NCBI GenBank assembly: GCA_964452635.1 | Contig: CAYVMP010000011.1 | Location: 1 to 22,208 of the forward strand | DNA from: CAYVMP01 sp964452635 | Lineage (GTDB): Bacteria; Patescibacteriota; Minisyncoccia; Phycocordibacterales; DATDWN01 | Direction of reading: 5' to 3' | Length of the DNA stretch: 22,208 nucleotides | Shown: positions 1 to 6,611 of the stretch, one piece after another | How the letters are laid out: each line of letters opens with the position of its first letter | How positions within the stretch are numbered: the stretch's first letter is position 1 | Notes under the pieces: model-generated | What the model saw: the letters and a program-made list of their open reading frames with translations, nothing else | What the model was told of the DNA's origin: nothing | The model's database searches: none | Position numbers and translations under genes: made by a program

Positions 1-8
1 GAAAGATT

Positions 9-31
9 AGGTGCCGCTCTCCGCGACACCT
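9..31 (-). terminator. Hairpin just after the 186-residue gene
   Basis: Nine-base-pair stem (9-17 with 23-31, loop TCTCC) starting 9 nt past the stop codon at 41. One pair is a C-A mismatch on the plus strand but a G-U wobble on the minus strand, which favours a role in minus-strand RNA. The following tract in the minus direction is AATCTTTC, a weak U-tract. It could be a terminator or the start of another leader element cut by the window edge. Confidence 0.4.
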
Positions 32-40
32 ATCAAAGAA

Positions 41-601
41 CTACTCGTCGAGACTATCGAGGTAGTCTCGCTGTTGGCGGTCGGGCATCCCCTCAATCGC
101 TAACAGCGCAGAATCTACATCATACCGAGTCTCTCCATCGACTCCGTCCGCAGACAAGGCGATGCGACCGACCACCTCACCGAGATCCTTGATCTCCTCA
201 AGGACGATCCGTGCGGAGGATGCCGATCCCCCGCGACCGAAGTCGACATGGATGCTAACAAACATTCCTGAGTAGCTGTGTGACCGGATGGTCACACAGC
301 GATCGCATGTTGCGATCAACTTAAGGTAGGGCTGACCGTCTTTCCAGCCGAGGTCATAGTGCCCCGGCATCTTTTTTGTCTGCCGGGCTGCGTTGAACTC
401 CTTCCGGAGTTCAACGATTTGGGCGTCAACCTCGGGAGTATTGTAATTACTCCCGAAGGCGCTCGCGACTTTTTCAAAGTCGCAGAACTTGATGGAATTC
501 CACGGAGCGACAACCGCCCCGAGGACCTTCGAAAAATCGGCAATCGTCGCTCTGCCGGACGCTGACGAAATAGTAATCTCAATCCTGTTGATAAGTGTCA
601 T
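41..601 (-). CDS. Uncharacterised protein, 186 residues
   Basis: I do not recognise this protein. It starts at ATG 599-601 and is preceded on the minus strand by a strong purine-rich site (GGGAGAGGG, about 5 nt spacing), unlike most genes further right. There is no signal peptide or membrane segment. The N-terminal half is mixed and includes a charged stretch; the middle has an isolated CxxC-like CDRC; the C-terminus is acidic. Composition is richer in G+C than the later genes, in keeping with an acquired segment. It is the last gene of a minus-strand series, and its leader holds a structured element (754-842) and a long hairpin (613-665) reaching into the ribosome binding site. Coding is supported by length, RBS and amino-acid composition; function is unknown. 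Confidence 0.7.
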   Translation of the reverse strand: MTLINRIEITISSASGRATIADFSKVLGAVVAPWNSIKFCDFEKVASAFGSNYNTPEVDAQIVELRKEFNAARQTKKMPGHYDLGWKDGQPYLKLIATCDRCVTIRSHSYSGMFVSIHVDFGRGGSASSARIVLEEIKDLGEVVGRIALSADGVDGETRYDVDSALLAIEGMPDRQQRDYLDSLDE

Positions 602-612
602 GCAATCCCTCT

Positions 613-665
613 CCCAAGGGATATTTTAATATCTACTTAATGTAAATAACAAAATACCCCTTGGG
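613..665 (-). promoter_or_regulatory. Hairpin overlapping the ribosome binding site of the 186-residue gene
   Basis: The arms 613-627 and 651-665 pair over 15 bp with one exception: an A-C mismatch on the plus strand that becomes a G-U wobble in minus-strand RNA. The 3' arm in RNA ends in CCCUUGGG, which is continuous with the GGGAGAGGG ribosome binding site. Folding would partly occlude it. A role in translation control is inferred. Confidence 0.5.
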
Positions 666-753
666 AAATTCGTTAATACCGATTCCGATCAACCCACATT
701 CCATATGTACTCTTGGGTACTGTGTGAATGCTGGTTGAATAAGAAGGAGAATT

Positions 754-842
754 GGTTGAGTGTGCAGTGCACACCCACCATTCCCCAAAGGAGTCTTCAT
801 TCGTGTGTTGTCCACACGAACAAGGTGACTCCACAAACCTTG
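754..842 (-). ncRNA. Structured leader element, copy 1 (pseudoknot plus hairpin)
   Basis: Plus-strand coordinates. Hairpin with arms 760-765 and 769-774 and a 3-nt loop. Linker containing CCATTCCCC. Outer stem 790-795 with 827-832 (GGAGTC/GACTCC). Inner hairpin 800-807 with 813-820. A second helix, CAAGGT (821-826) with ACCTTG (837-842), crosses the outer stem and makes an H-type pseudoknot with a zero-length connector. A weak closing helix GGTTG/CAAACC (754-758 with 834-839, one A bulged) is possible but competes with the pseudoknot. It lies about 150 nt upstream of the 186-residue gene. Read as RNA from the minus strand, the pseudoknot comes first and the short hairpin second. Confidence 0.6.
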
Positions 843-850
843 GGAGGACA

Positions 851-1036
851 CTACCACCGATAGGGTTGGTTTGGCAACTCTATCCATGGGTTAGTTCTAA
901 CAGGGGGTGTCCATTCCTCCCCCTCTCCCCGTTCCTCCTTTTCTTTTTCAAAGGCTTCCCTCCACTGAGTGGAGGGAAGCTCATCATCTTTTTTTCTTTT
1001 TTTTGAAACTACTAGTGCCCAAAAAAATAATAACAT
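851..1036 (-). CDS. Small charged protein, 61 residues, hydrophobic N-terminus
   Basis: This starts at ATG 1034-1036 behind a good ribosome binding site (GGAGGGG, 2-5 nt before the start depending on which G-run is counted). The N-terminus is hydrophobic (MLLFFWALVV) and followed at once by a lysine/arginine cluster, as in a short membrane anchor with a cytoplasmic tail. The rest is rich in Glu, Lys and Trp. The coding region contains a perfect inverted repeat (954-980) and an A-rich tract, so a structural rather than coding explanation is possible. It fits the pattern of the neighbours: structured element, leader of about 90-150 nt, then a gene with a strong RBS. Function unknown. Confidence 0.42.
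   Translation of the reverse strand: MLLFFWALVVSKKRKKDDELPSTQWREAFEKEKEERGEGEEWTPPVRTNPWIELPNQPYRW
954..980. repeat. Perfect 13-bp inverted repeat
   Basis: Arms 954-966 and 968-980 are exact complements around one base, giving an 11-bp stem with a 5-nt loop. About 9-10 nt further on the plus strand is a T-rich tract (988-1004), so it could act as an intrinsic terminator against plus-strand transcripts. On the minus strand it lies inside the small 61-residue reading frame. Confidence 0.5.
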
Positions 1037-1056
1037 CTTCCCCTCCAAAACAATTT

Positions 1057-1080
1057 CCACTCAATCTTTCGATTGAGTGG
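1057..1080 (-). promoter_or_regulatory. Leader hairpin before the small 61-residue gene
   Basis: A perfect 10-bp stem (1057-1066 with 1071-1080) and a TTTC loop, between structured element copy 2 and the start codon at 1036. There is no U-tract directly after it on either strand, so a leader structure is more likely than a terminator. Confidence 0.45.
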
Positions 1081-1123
1081 TCTTCAGAAAAAACAAACCT
1101 TGCATTTTCTAAAGAAAGGGTTT

Positions 1124-1212
1124 GGTTCGATGCACTGTGTGCATCGCCATTCCCTAAACGGAGTTTTTGTTCGCGTGTTGTGCACACGAACAAGGTAACT
1201 CCGGAAACCTTG
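1124..1212 (-). ncRNA. Structured leader element, copy 2 (pseudoknot plus hairpin)
   Basis: Aligned to copy 1 at an offset of 369-370 nt. Hairpin 1128-1135 with 1139-1146, 8 bp, 3-nt loop, with stem bases largely different from copy 1. Outer stem 1160-1165 with 1197-1202 (GGAGTT/AACTCC), where the last pair C-G of copy 1 is T-A here. Inner hairpin 1169-1177 with 1183-1191; its one mismatch on the plus strand (C-A) is a G-U wobble on the minus strand. The pseudoknot helix CAAGGT (1191-1196) with ACCTTG (1207-1212) is conserved. The element sits between the stop of the 145-residue gene (1249) and the start of the 61-residue gene (1036). Confidence 0.6.
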
Positions 1213-1248
1213 AAAAGCGATGTGTAGTGGTTTTTTATAGTCGCACTA

Positions 1249-1686
1249 CTAGGCGACAGCTCCGACTTGAATTGGCCACTCTGCGCCATCTAAAATGGCA
1301 ACGGCCCATTTGCAGGGCTCCGCATTGTAACCAATCCTGCCGGGAGGCAGGGAATCCCAGCGATCGATTTCCGATGGAGGCGGAGGCAACAAATTGAGCC
1401 AATTGAACCCCTCCAATACACCCAATAGGGCGTAGACCAGTTGGTCACGCCGAAAATCTTCAGTGAAATGTGTCATTTCGTGCATTTGCATGCACTTTTT
1501 GGATGCAAGAAGCATCTCATAAGGTCGACAAGCGACCTCGTAAGATCTTCTCGCCAACTGACTCTCTCGATTATACCTATCCCAAGGGGGAGCTATCTCC
1601 CGAGCCTTCCAACCATTGAAAACCTCACGGTTTTTAATGGTTGCATCCAATTCCTGGATGCGGATCTCGATCTGTTCCTTTGTCAT
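1249..1686 (-). CDS. Uncharacterised protein, 145 residues
   Basis: I do not recognise this protein. It starts at ATG 1684-1686 with a strong purine-rich site (GGGAGAGAG) directly upstream. The N-terminal 30 residues look like a charged helix; the middle has a Cys/Met/His-rich segment including the sequence MHEMTHF; the C-terminal half has a run of four prolines and several tryptophans. There is no signal peptide or TM segment, so it is probably cytoplasmic. It is the first gene after the perfect promoter at 1954-1982, with a leader of about 260 nt that carries structured element copy 3 and a second long hairpin. The HExxH-like string (HEMTH) is suggestive of a metalloprotease, but nothing else supports that. 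Confidence 0.68.
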   Translation of the reverse strand: MTKEQIEIRIQELDATIKNREVFNGWKAREIAPPWDRYNRESQLARRSYEVACRPYEMLLASKKCMQMHEMTHFTEDFRRDQLVYALLGVLEGFNWLNLLPPPPSEIDRWDSLPPGRIGYNAEPCKWAVAILDGAEWPIQVGAVA

Positions 1687-1765
1687 CTCTCTCCCTCATT
1701 TCTAGTCCCCGTTAAGGTCGGGACTCTACCTTTGATTTTCAATATCTAGGAATCTTCTTCAGATC

Positions 1766-1818
1766 CCTCTTGTCATACCAAATACATTACTTACTAGACA
1801 CTTAGTATGACGAAGAGG
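1766..1818 (-). promoter_or_regulatory. Long leader hairpin before the 145-residue gene
   Basis: Arms 1766-1778 and 1805-1818 pair over 13 bp with one bulged C, with a 26-nt loop. It lies directly downstream (in the minus direction) of structured element copy 3 and 80 nt before the start codon. A shorter 5-bp hairpin follows at 1705-1724. Confidence 0.5.
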
Positions 1819-1824
1819 AACTAT

Positions 1825-1919
1825 GATGGTGACTACAGTGTGTAGTGCACTATCACATTCCTTACTTCGCTATGTGGAGTCATGGACAGAACGCATTCTG
1901 TGGTGACTCTGTGTCAGAG
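1825..1919 (-). ncRNA. Structured leader element, copy 3 (divergent)
   Basis: Same order of parts as copies 1 and 2 but different bases. Hairpin 1832-1837 with 1841-1846 with a 3-nt loop, extendable outwards through 1825-1831 with 1848-1854 and one bulge. A linker with CATTCC. Outer stem 1877-1882 with 1904-1909 (GAGTCA/TGACTC). Inner hairpin 1886-1891 with 1896-1901 on a CGCA loop. The pseudoknot helix of the other copies is not present. An alternative hairpin CTCTG/CAGAG (1907-1911 with 1915-1919) competes with the outer stem. It starts about 25 nt after the predicted transcription start, so it would be the very 5' end of the mRNA. Confidence 0.55.
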
Positions 1920-1953
1920 GACTGGTTCGTTGTTATTCGAACCTTATGGGTAT

Positions 1954-1982
1954 ATTATACACCTAATGGGGTGATTTGTCAA
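1954..1982 (-). promoter_or_regulatory. Perfect consensus sigma-70 promoter
   Basis: Minus strand: -35 TTGACA (1977-1982), 17-nt spacer, -10 TATAAT (1954-1959). Transcription would start near 1947 and run into structured element copy 3 and the 145-residue gene. It is the strongest promoter visible in the window. Confidence 0.85.
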
Positions 1983-2081
1983 TAGAACAAATTGGTGCTG
2001 ATTTTAAGCCATTCTCTACCCTTATCGTGTTGTGGATAAAACCTTTGTGAAATAAACCCTAGAATCCTATACTTAAGTCAT

Positions 2082-2087
2082 TATAAT
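2082..2087 (+). promoter_or_regulatory. -10 box for the pilin gene
   Basis: TATAAT at 2082-2087 with no good -35 at 17 nt. Transcription would start near 2094, leaving a leader of about 17 nt before the ATG at 2111. This is a motif-only call. Confidence 0.4.
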
Positions 2088-2110
2088 TGTTCATTAATAT
2101 TCATATCTAT

Positions 2111-2611
2111 ATGAAATCACCGACCACATCGGTTTGGTATTTGAGAAGAAATAAACAATCAGGTTTTACTCTTATTGAAATCCTCGTTGTCATCGGAATC
2201 ATCGCGATTCTTGCAGCGATTGTGATTATTGCTATCAACCCTGCACGGCAGTTTGCTCAGGCTCGTAACTCGCAGAGAGTGAGTAATATTGAGGCACTCC
2301 TCAATGCAGTGGGACAGCGCATTGCCGACAATAAAGGACTCTTTGCATGTGGAAGCTATACCCTCTCCGCCACACCGACGAACATTGCGACAGGAACACT
2401 GAATGCAAATATCAGACCGTGTATCGTCCCAACATACATGTCAGAAATTCCCGTTGATCCAACCGTTGGAGTACCGTACGATTCAGCGTCGGACACATAT
2501 AGTACCGGATATTTCATTTCTCAGGATGCATCCACTGGCCGTATCACTATCTCTGCACCATCTGCATCATCAACATCAGAGTTAAGTCAAACTATCTCAC
2601 TCACACGGTAG
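2111..2611 (+). CDS. Type IV pilin-like protein (prepilin)
   Basis: A pseudopilin or major-pilin-like subunit. After a short basic leader (residues 1-17, LRRNKQSG) comes the class III signal GFTLIE, with the expected glycine before the cut and glutamate at +5 of the mature chain. A 20-residue hydrophobic helix (ILVVIGIIAILAAIVIIAI) and a helical spine with Arg/Gln follow. The C-terminal domain has two cysteines (FACGSY, RPCIVP) that could form a disulphide and a PVDP turn. A prepilin peptidase would cleave and methylate it, and it would be assembled into a surface fibre. I chose ATG 2111; an in-frame TTG at 2087 overlaps the -10 box and is unlikely. No pilus assembly ATPase or PilD is in the window. 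Confidence 0.88.
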   Translation: MKSPTTSVWYLRRNKQSGFTLIEILVVIGIIAILAAIVIIAINPARQFAQARNSQRVSNIEALLNAVGQRIADNKGLFACGSYTLSATPTNIATGTLNANIRPCIVPTYMSEIPVDPTVGVPYDSASDTYSTGYFISQDASTGRITISAPSASSTSELSQTISLTR

Positions 2612-2703
2612 TACACCTGTGTATAGGAATAATACATTTGACATATAAAAGAGTATACTGTATCTATTACTCGCTTTATTAATGTTCTCTGTAATTATTT
2701 AAT

Positions 2704-4800
2704 ATGAAATATACTTTTTCGCGTATTGCGTTTTTAGTGTTTGCATTATTCGCCTCTGCATCTATCGCTCCCCTATCTGCTCTCGCAACAGCCGGTCCGA
2801 TGACATCGACTGTGGTGGTGCATCCGTTTGATATGGCAACAGGTTTTGGAGATGTCATATCAAACCCAACTAAATGGTTCTTCTACAATGATGTTACCGA
2901 TGCGATTGATAACACACTCGGATCATTTGTAACTGGACCATCAACTCCAGCACTCGGTACAGGAAGTGCTCAGATAAGTGTCACTGGGTCAGAGAGACGG
3001 AATCTCGCAACGTATCAGTTTTCAGGAACACCACTGAACACCATCACGACGCTTGCGTTTAGTACGTACAACCCATCTGCTGGAAACGGTGGAAGCACAA
3101 ACCGTTCTGCATATCTCAACTTCAACGTTGATTTCAACGGTTCAGATACATGGCAGAAACGTCTTGTGTTCGTGCCAAGTGCAAATGGCACTGTAACTCA
3201 AGACTCATGGAAACAATGGGATGCAATAAACGGTGGTAATGCTCTCTGGAGTTACTCCGGTGCAACATGGCCAGACACACTTACTGGTCCAGATGCTGGA
3301 CTCACAGGTATATCAGGCACAGTCGCACGAACATGGTCTGCAATCCTCGCAGACTATCCACTCATTCGTGTTCGAGTCACAGATTCATGGCTAGGACTTC
3401 GAGTTGGTGAACCGTATACAGATGGGTACACAGAAAATATAGACTCATTTGTTTTCGGAACAAGTACTCAGGTAACAACATTTGATTTCGATCCTGCACC
3501 AAACGTGCAGGTTACAATCGTAAAGTATGTTGGAACAGAGGAAGCAACAAATGAAAATGCAGGAGGTGCATCCTTCCCTATGCATGCAATATTCCCAGGT
3601 GGTGAGGGAGACTACGCACTTAGTACGACTGGATTTAATAATGAAAATCCATATCGAGCGACAACATCACAGATGCCATCTGGATCAGACTACAGTACAT
3701 TTGAAAATCTAGGAACAACATGTACTGGAGAAAATCCATTTGCACTTGTTGGATACAGTACTGGAAGTACACTTGAGTCTGCTGTTCTCAACGGCTCAGG
3801 AGAAAACACTCCAACACTCACTACCCCTGCATTCACTGGGTTACTCCATGATATGTATGTGGTTGTGTGGAACAAACCATGTCCAATGACTGGTACACTC
3901 ACTGTAATCAAGGACACGCTTGGTGCAGATGGAACATTTGCACTCAGTGGTGACAATGGACTCGGCAACTGGACTATCACTACAGTTGGTGGAGTTGGAG
4001 AAAAAACATTCACAAACCTCACTCCCGGAACATACCACGTAACAGAAACAGTTCCTTCAGGATGGACACAGATTGATACAGACTGTGGAACTGTCACTGT
4101 CACTGCCGGAGGAGAAACAACATGTACAATCACAAATGGTAAAAACTCAAAACTTGGAGAAATTCGTGGTACAAAATACGAGGACGTTGACGGTGATGGA
4201 AATATTCGTGATAAAAATAATCACCGACTTGCTGGATGGACAATATATCTCGACACAAACAATAACGGTATACTCAATGTAGGTGAACAGAGTACCACCA
4301 CAGATGTACACGGAGAATACAGATTCAAATACCTCCCTGCTGGCCGATACGTCGTTCGAGAAGTACAGCAAAGTGGATGGGTACAGACGGCACCCGGAGG
4401 ATGGAAACACACCATTACACTCCAAGCAGGCAAAGTTTCTAAGAAAAACGACTTTGGAAATTTCAAGCTTGGTACAATATCAGGTATGAAATTTAACGAT
4501 ATGAATGGAAACAAAATCAAGGATGTTGGAGAAATGGGTCTTCCCAACTGGACAATCCTCCTTACTAAGATTGGTCGAGGTACATCAGTTGCCACCACCG
4601 ATAGCAATGGAATGTACACATTCACTGATATCGGACCGGGAACATACAAGCTTCGAGAAGACCAAAAGGAAGGATGGACACAAACAACCAAAAATCCTAA
4701 AAACATCATGATGCGTTCTAGTCAAAATATTACCGATAAAAATTTCGGCAATATCCACTCAACACACATGGTTTGGCACGGAGAAGAATCTGACGAATAG
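2704..4800 (+). CDS. Secreted surface protein with SdrD_B/prealbumin-like repeats
   Basis: A 698-residue exported protein. Residues 1-30 form a Sec signal peptide ending in LSALA-TA. Residues about 35-260 look like a beta-rich jellyroll of unknown family. From residue about 395 there are three beta-sandwich repeats: one with the pattern TLTVIKD...YHVTETVPSGW (about 395-480), and two SdrD_B-type repeats (about 485 and 590 onward) with G-x-I-x-G-x-K-[YF]-x-D, a DxDGDG- or DMNGNKIKD-like Ca-binding loop, YVVRE/YKLRE and GWxQT. These are typical of cell-wall adhesins. There is no LPXTG motif, C-terminal TM helix or sorting tail; the end is acidic and hydrophilic. The protein may be held by other envelope components or released. 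It faces the polysaccharide operon across a shared terminator. Confidence 0.82.
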   Translation: MKYTFSRIAFLVFALFASASIAPLSALATAGPMTSTVVVHPFDMATGFGDVISNPTKWFFYNDVTDAIDNTLGSFVTGPSTPALGTGSAQISVTGSERRNLATYQFSGTPLNTITTLAFSTYNPSAGNGGSTNRSAYLNFNVDFNGSDTWQKRLVFVPSANGTVTQDSWKQWDAINGGNALWSYSGATWPDTLTGPDAGLTGISGTVARTWSAILADYPLIRVRVTDSWLGLRVGEPYTDGYTENIDSFVFGTSTQVTTFDFDPAPNVQVTIVKYVGTEEATNENAGGASFPMHAIFPGGEGDYALSTTGFNNENPYRATTSQMPSGSDYSTFENLGTTCTGENPFALVGYSTGSTLESAVLNGSGENTPTLTTPAFTGLLHDMYVVVWNKPCPMTGTLTVIKDTLGADGTFALSGDNGLGNWTITTVGGVGEKTFTNLTPGTYHVTETVPSGWTQIDTDCGTVTVTAGGETTCTITNGKNSKLGEIRGTKYEDVDGDGNIRDKNNHRLAGWTIYLDTNNNGILNVGEQSTTTDVHGEYRFKYLPAGRYVVREVQQSGWVQTAPGGWKHTITLQAGKVSKKNDFGNFKLGTISGMKFNDMNGNKIKDVGEMGLPNWTILLTKIGRGTSVATTDSNGMYTFTDIGPGTYKLREDQKEGWTQTTKNPKNIMMRSSQNITDKNFGNIHSTHMVWHGEESDE

Positions 4801-4821
4801 TATCTAGTCATACAATACTCA

Positions 4822-4854
4822 ATTAAAAATCCACCTCTACGGTGGATTTTTAAT
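4822..4854. terminator. Bidirectional intrinsic terminator
   Basis: A 13-14 bp stem (4822-4835 with 4841-4854) and a 5-nt loop, with A-rich and T-rich arms that provide a U-tract in either direction. It sits between the converging ends of the surface protein (4800) and the CBM-like gene (4872). Confidence 0.85.
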
Positions 4855-4871
4855 ATTCCCAAAACAGTGGC

Positions 4872-6572
4872 CTAGAACTCAAAACGTATATTGTCCATAG
4901 AAAACGATCCGGTGGCCCCCTCAGAACTAAATACAATACTGCCCACAGTAACATCCTCTGCTCCCAAATCTTCGAGTGGGATTGAAATATTTTGATACTC
5001 TGAATAATCCACCGTCCGCTCTGGTGTACTTTTCTCTAGAAAATCTGTGAGCCACACACTTCCAAGCAATCCACCATGTGTATCAAATAGAGCAACAGAA
5101 ATACGTGGACCAGAAAGTGCTGGGCCTTTGATTGCAAATTTAAGATGATGATACGAGTATGTACGCATACCGATAGTGTTTTTGATATACAAACCACCAC
5201 CAGTTCCGGCGATAGAACCGACAACTGCATATGCATATTTAGCAGTACTATCAGATTGAATACTCTCAGTGGCATTCCATGTTTCGAAATACCACGCATT
5301 TTTCGCCTCCCCTGCAAACACAGTACCGGCCGTCACGTAATATCCTCGCATTGGTATCACAGATGGCTCACCACTAAATTTAAAATTATCAATGAACACA
5401 GTCGCGGGTTTCTCACTCGTCAAAATTATTTTTGATACAATACCCTTTTTCATTGAGATAGTTCTAAAAGGAATATATGCTGGCATATATGTGCCTGCCA
5501 CCAACTCCCTCCCATCAACAAAGTCTGCGATTCGGGCGGTACCGAGCACAGTCCCGTCTTGTCCGTAGAAAATACACTGGACATTTTCACCACCACGCAC
5601 TCCTTGTATGTATAGCCAAATTCCTTCGTACCCTCGAACATCCACACCATTTTTCTGAGTCAATTTCACTTCACTCCATGGTTCAGTAAAATCAATTTTC
5701 AACGCATAGAGTCCGTCTTGTGCATTTTTTGAAAATTCATCGATATTTTTTGTACTCTCCACTACCCATCCAGCAAGAAATGAATCTTGGTATATATTTT
5801 CAGCTATACTCGGTAACACAGGAGTAGATGATGTTTGAGTATTTCCAGTAGTTGCCCCCGATGGTGTAACTGGTGTCGTTGAATATTGATTAGAAGATGT
5901 TGAGTTTTGGTTGTGTGTTTGAACCAACTCAGAGAATTGTGGTGGTACATACTTACTCGTTCTTTTCTCTGATATAAAGTTAATTCCCCCGTATGAAACA
6001 TCAGACATGTGTGCACTTTCAATAACAACACCTGTAATTGGTTTCTGTGATGGAGAGATGTCTGCAATCGGAATATACACGACATACCATGTGTTTGGAA
6101 GAAATACATTTTTATTTACATAATGCACCAAAGGAACAGTGCCGAGAGATATCCCTTTACCGGTGTAGAGTGATACATACAAATCTTCGTTTTCACTGCT
6201 ACCAATATTAAATCTAATCACAAGTGTTTTGTATTGTGATGGATCAAATCCATTTGTTTGAGCATACATACCAGACCAATCAGTCGTGTACTTAACGTTC
6301 ATTGATACAAAAGATATCCCTTTCGCTACAGACGTAGATGTTGAGATTTTAGTTTTCCATGAGGTATCGTGCCATCCTGCTCCCCATCCATTCAAAAATA
6401 CAGATGATGAGGTTGTAGCCATTTCGAACTCTTGCATCTGTACAGAAGATATACTGGTACTGAGTTGACTCTCAGAAGTATGGCGCAAAATAAAAGCTTC
6501 TTTCCATTTCCACAGAAAAACCAGAGCCACAATAGCAATAACCGTGCAGACAAAAAATAGTATCTTTCTCAT
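4872..6572 (-). CDS. Membrane-anchored protein with three CBM-like beta-sandwich domains
   Basis: A 566-residue extracellular protein. Residues 1-22 are a signal anchor (KILFFVCTVIAIVALVFLW). Three galactose-binding/CIA30-like jellyrolls follow at about 50-200, 250-395 and 405-566. They are separated by a Ser/Thr/Gln-rich linker (about 205-245). The second and third end in the same pattern (FIDNFKF, SMDNIRF), and all share a GxWxxW or GW-type start. No catalytic residues are evident, so the role is probably binding of glycans, perhaps the polymer made by the synthase upstream. It is the last gene of the 9826-4872 operon, 39 nt after the TIM-barrel gene. A TATAAT at 6592-6597 could give a weak internal promoter, but no -35 matches. 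Domain names are by fold pattern only. Confidence 0.72.
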   Translation of the reverse strand: MRKILFFVCTVIAIVALVFLWKWKEAFILRHTSESQLSTSISSVQMQEFEMATTSSSVFLNGWGAGWHDTSWKTKISTSTSVAKGISFVSMNVKYTTDWSGMYAQTNGFDPSQYKTLVIRFNIGSSENEDLYVSLYTGKGISLGTVPLVHYVNKNVFLPNTWYVVYIPIADISPSQKPITGVVIESAHMSDVSYGGINFISEKRTSKYVPPQFSELVQTHNQNSTSSNQYSTTPVTPSGATTGNTQTSSTPVLPSIAENIYQDSFLAGWVVESTKNIDEFSKNAQDGLYALKIDFTEPWSEVKLTQKNGVDVRGYEGIWLYIQGVRGGENVQCIFYGQDGTVLGTARIADFVDGRELVAGTYMPAYIPFRTISMKKGIVSKIILTSEKPATVFIDNFKFSGEPSVIPMRGYYVTAGTVFAGEAKNAWYFETWNATESIQSDSTAKYAYAVVGSIAGTGGGLYIKNTIGMRTYSYHHLKFAIKGPALSGPRISVALFDTHGGLLGSVWLTDFLEKSTPERTVDYSEYQNISIPLEDLGAEDVTVGSIVFSSEGATGSFSMDNIRFEF

Positions 6573-6611
6573 TCAGAAAATAGTAACATGTATTATATAT
6601 TTTGTCGAGTA

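Noticed and set aside
633..887. 84-codon minus-strand frame over structured element copy 1
   Set aside because: It runs through the whole pseudoknot/hairpin element and the RBS hairpin and has no ribosome binding site. The RNA-level signal is stronger.
1249..1686. Zinc metalloprotease assignment for the 145-residue protein from HEMTH
   Set aside because: The HExxH pattern alone is weak; no third ligand or fold signature is visible and the protein is very short.
754..1919. Integron-like cassette array, with the three structured elements as attC sites
   Set aside because: The elements lie between short genes, which fits cassettes, but they lack the GTTRRRY/RYYYAAC core boxes and fold into a pseudoknot plus a separate hairpin, not a single long attC hairpin. 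No integrase gene is in the window.
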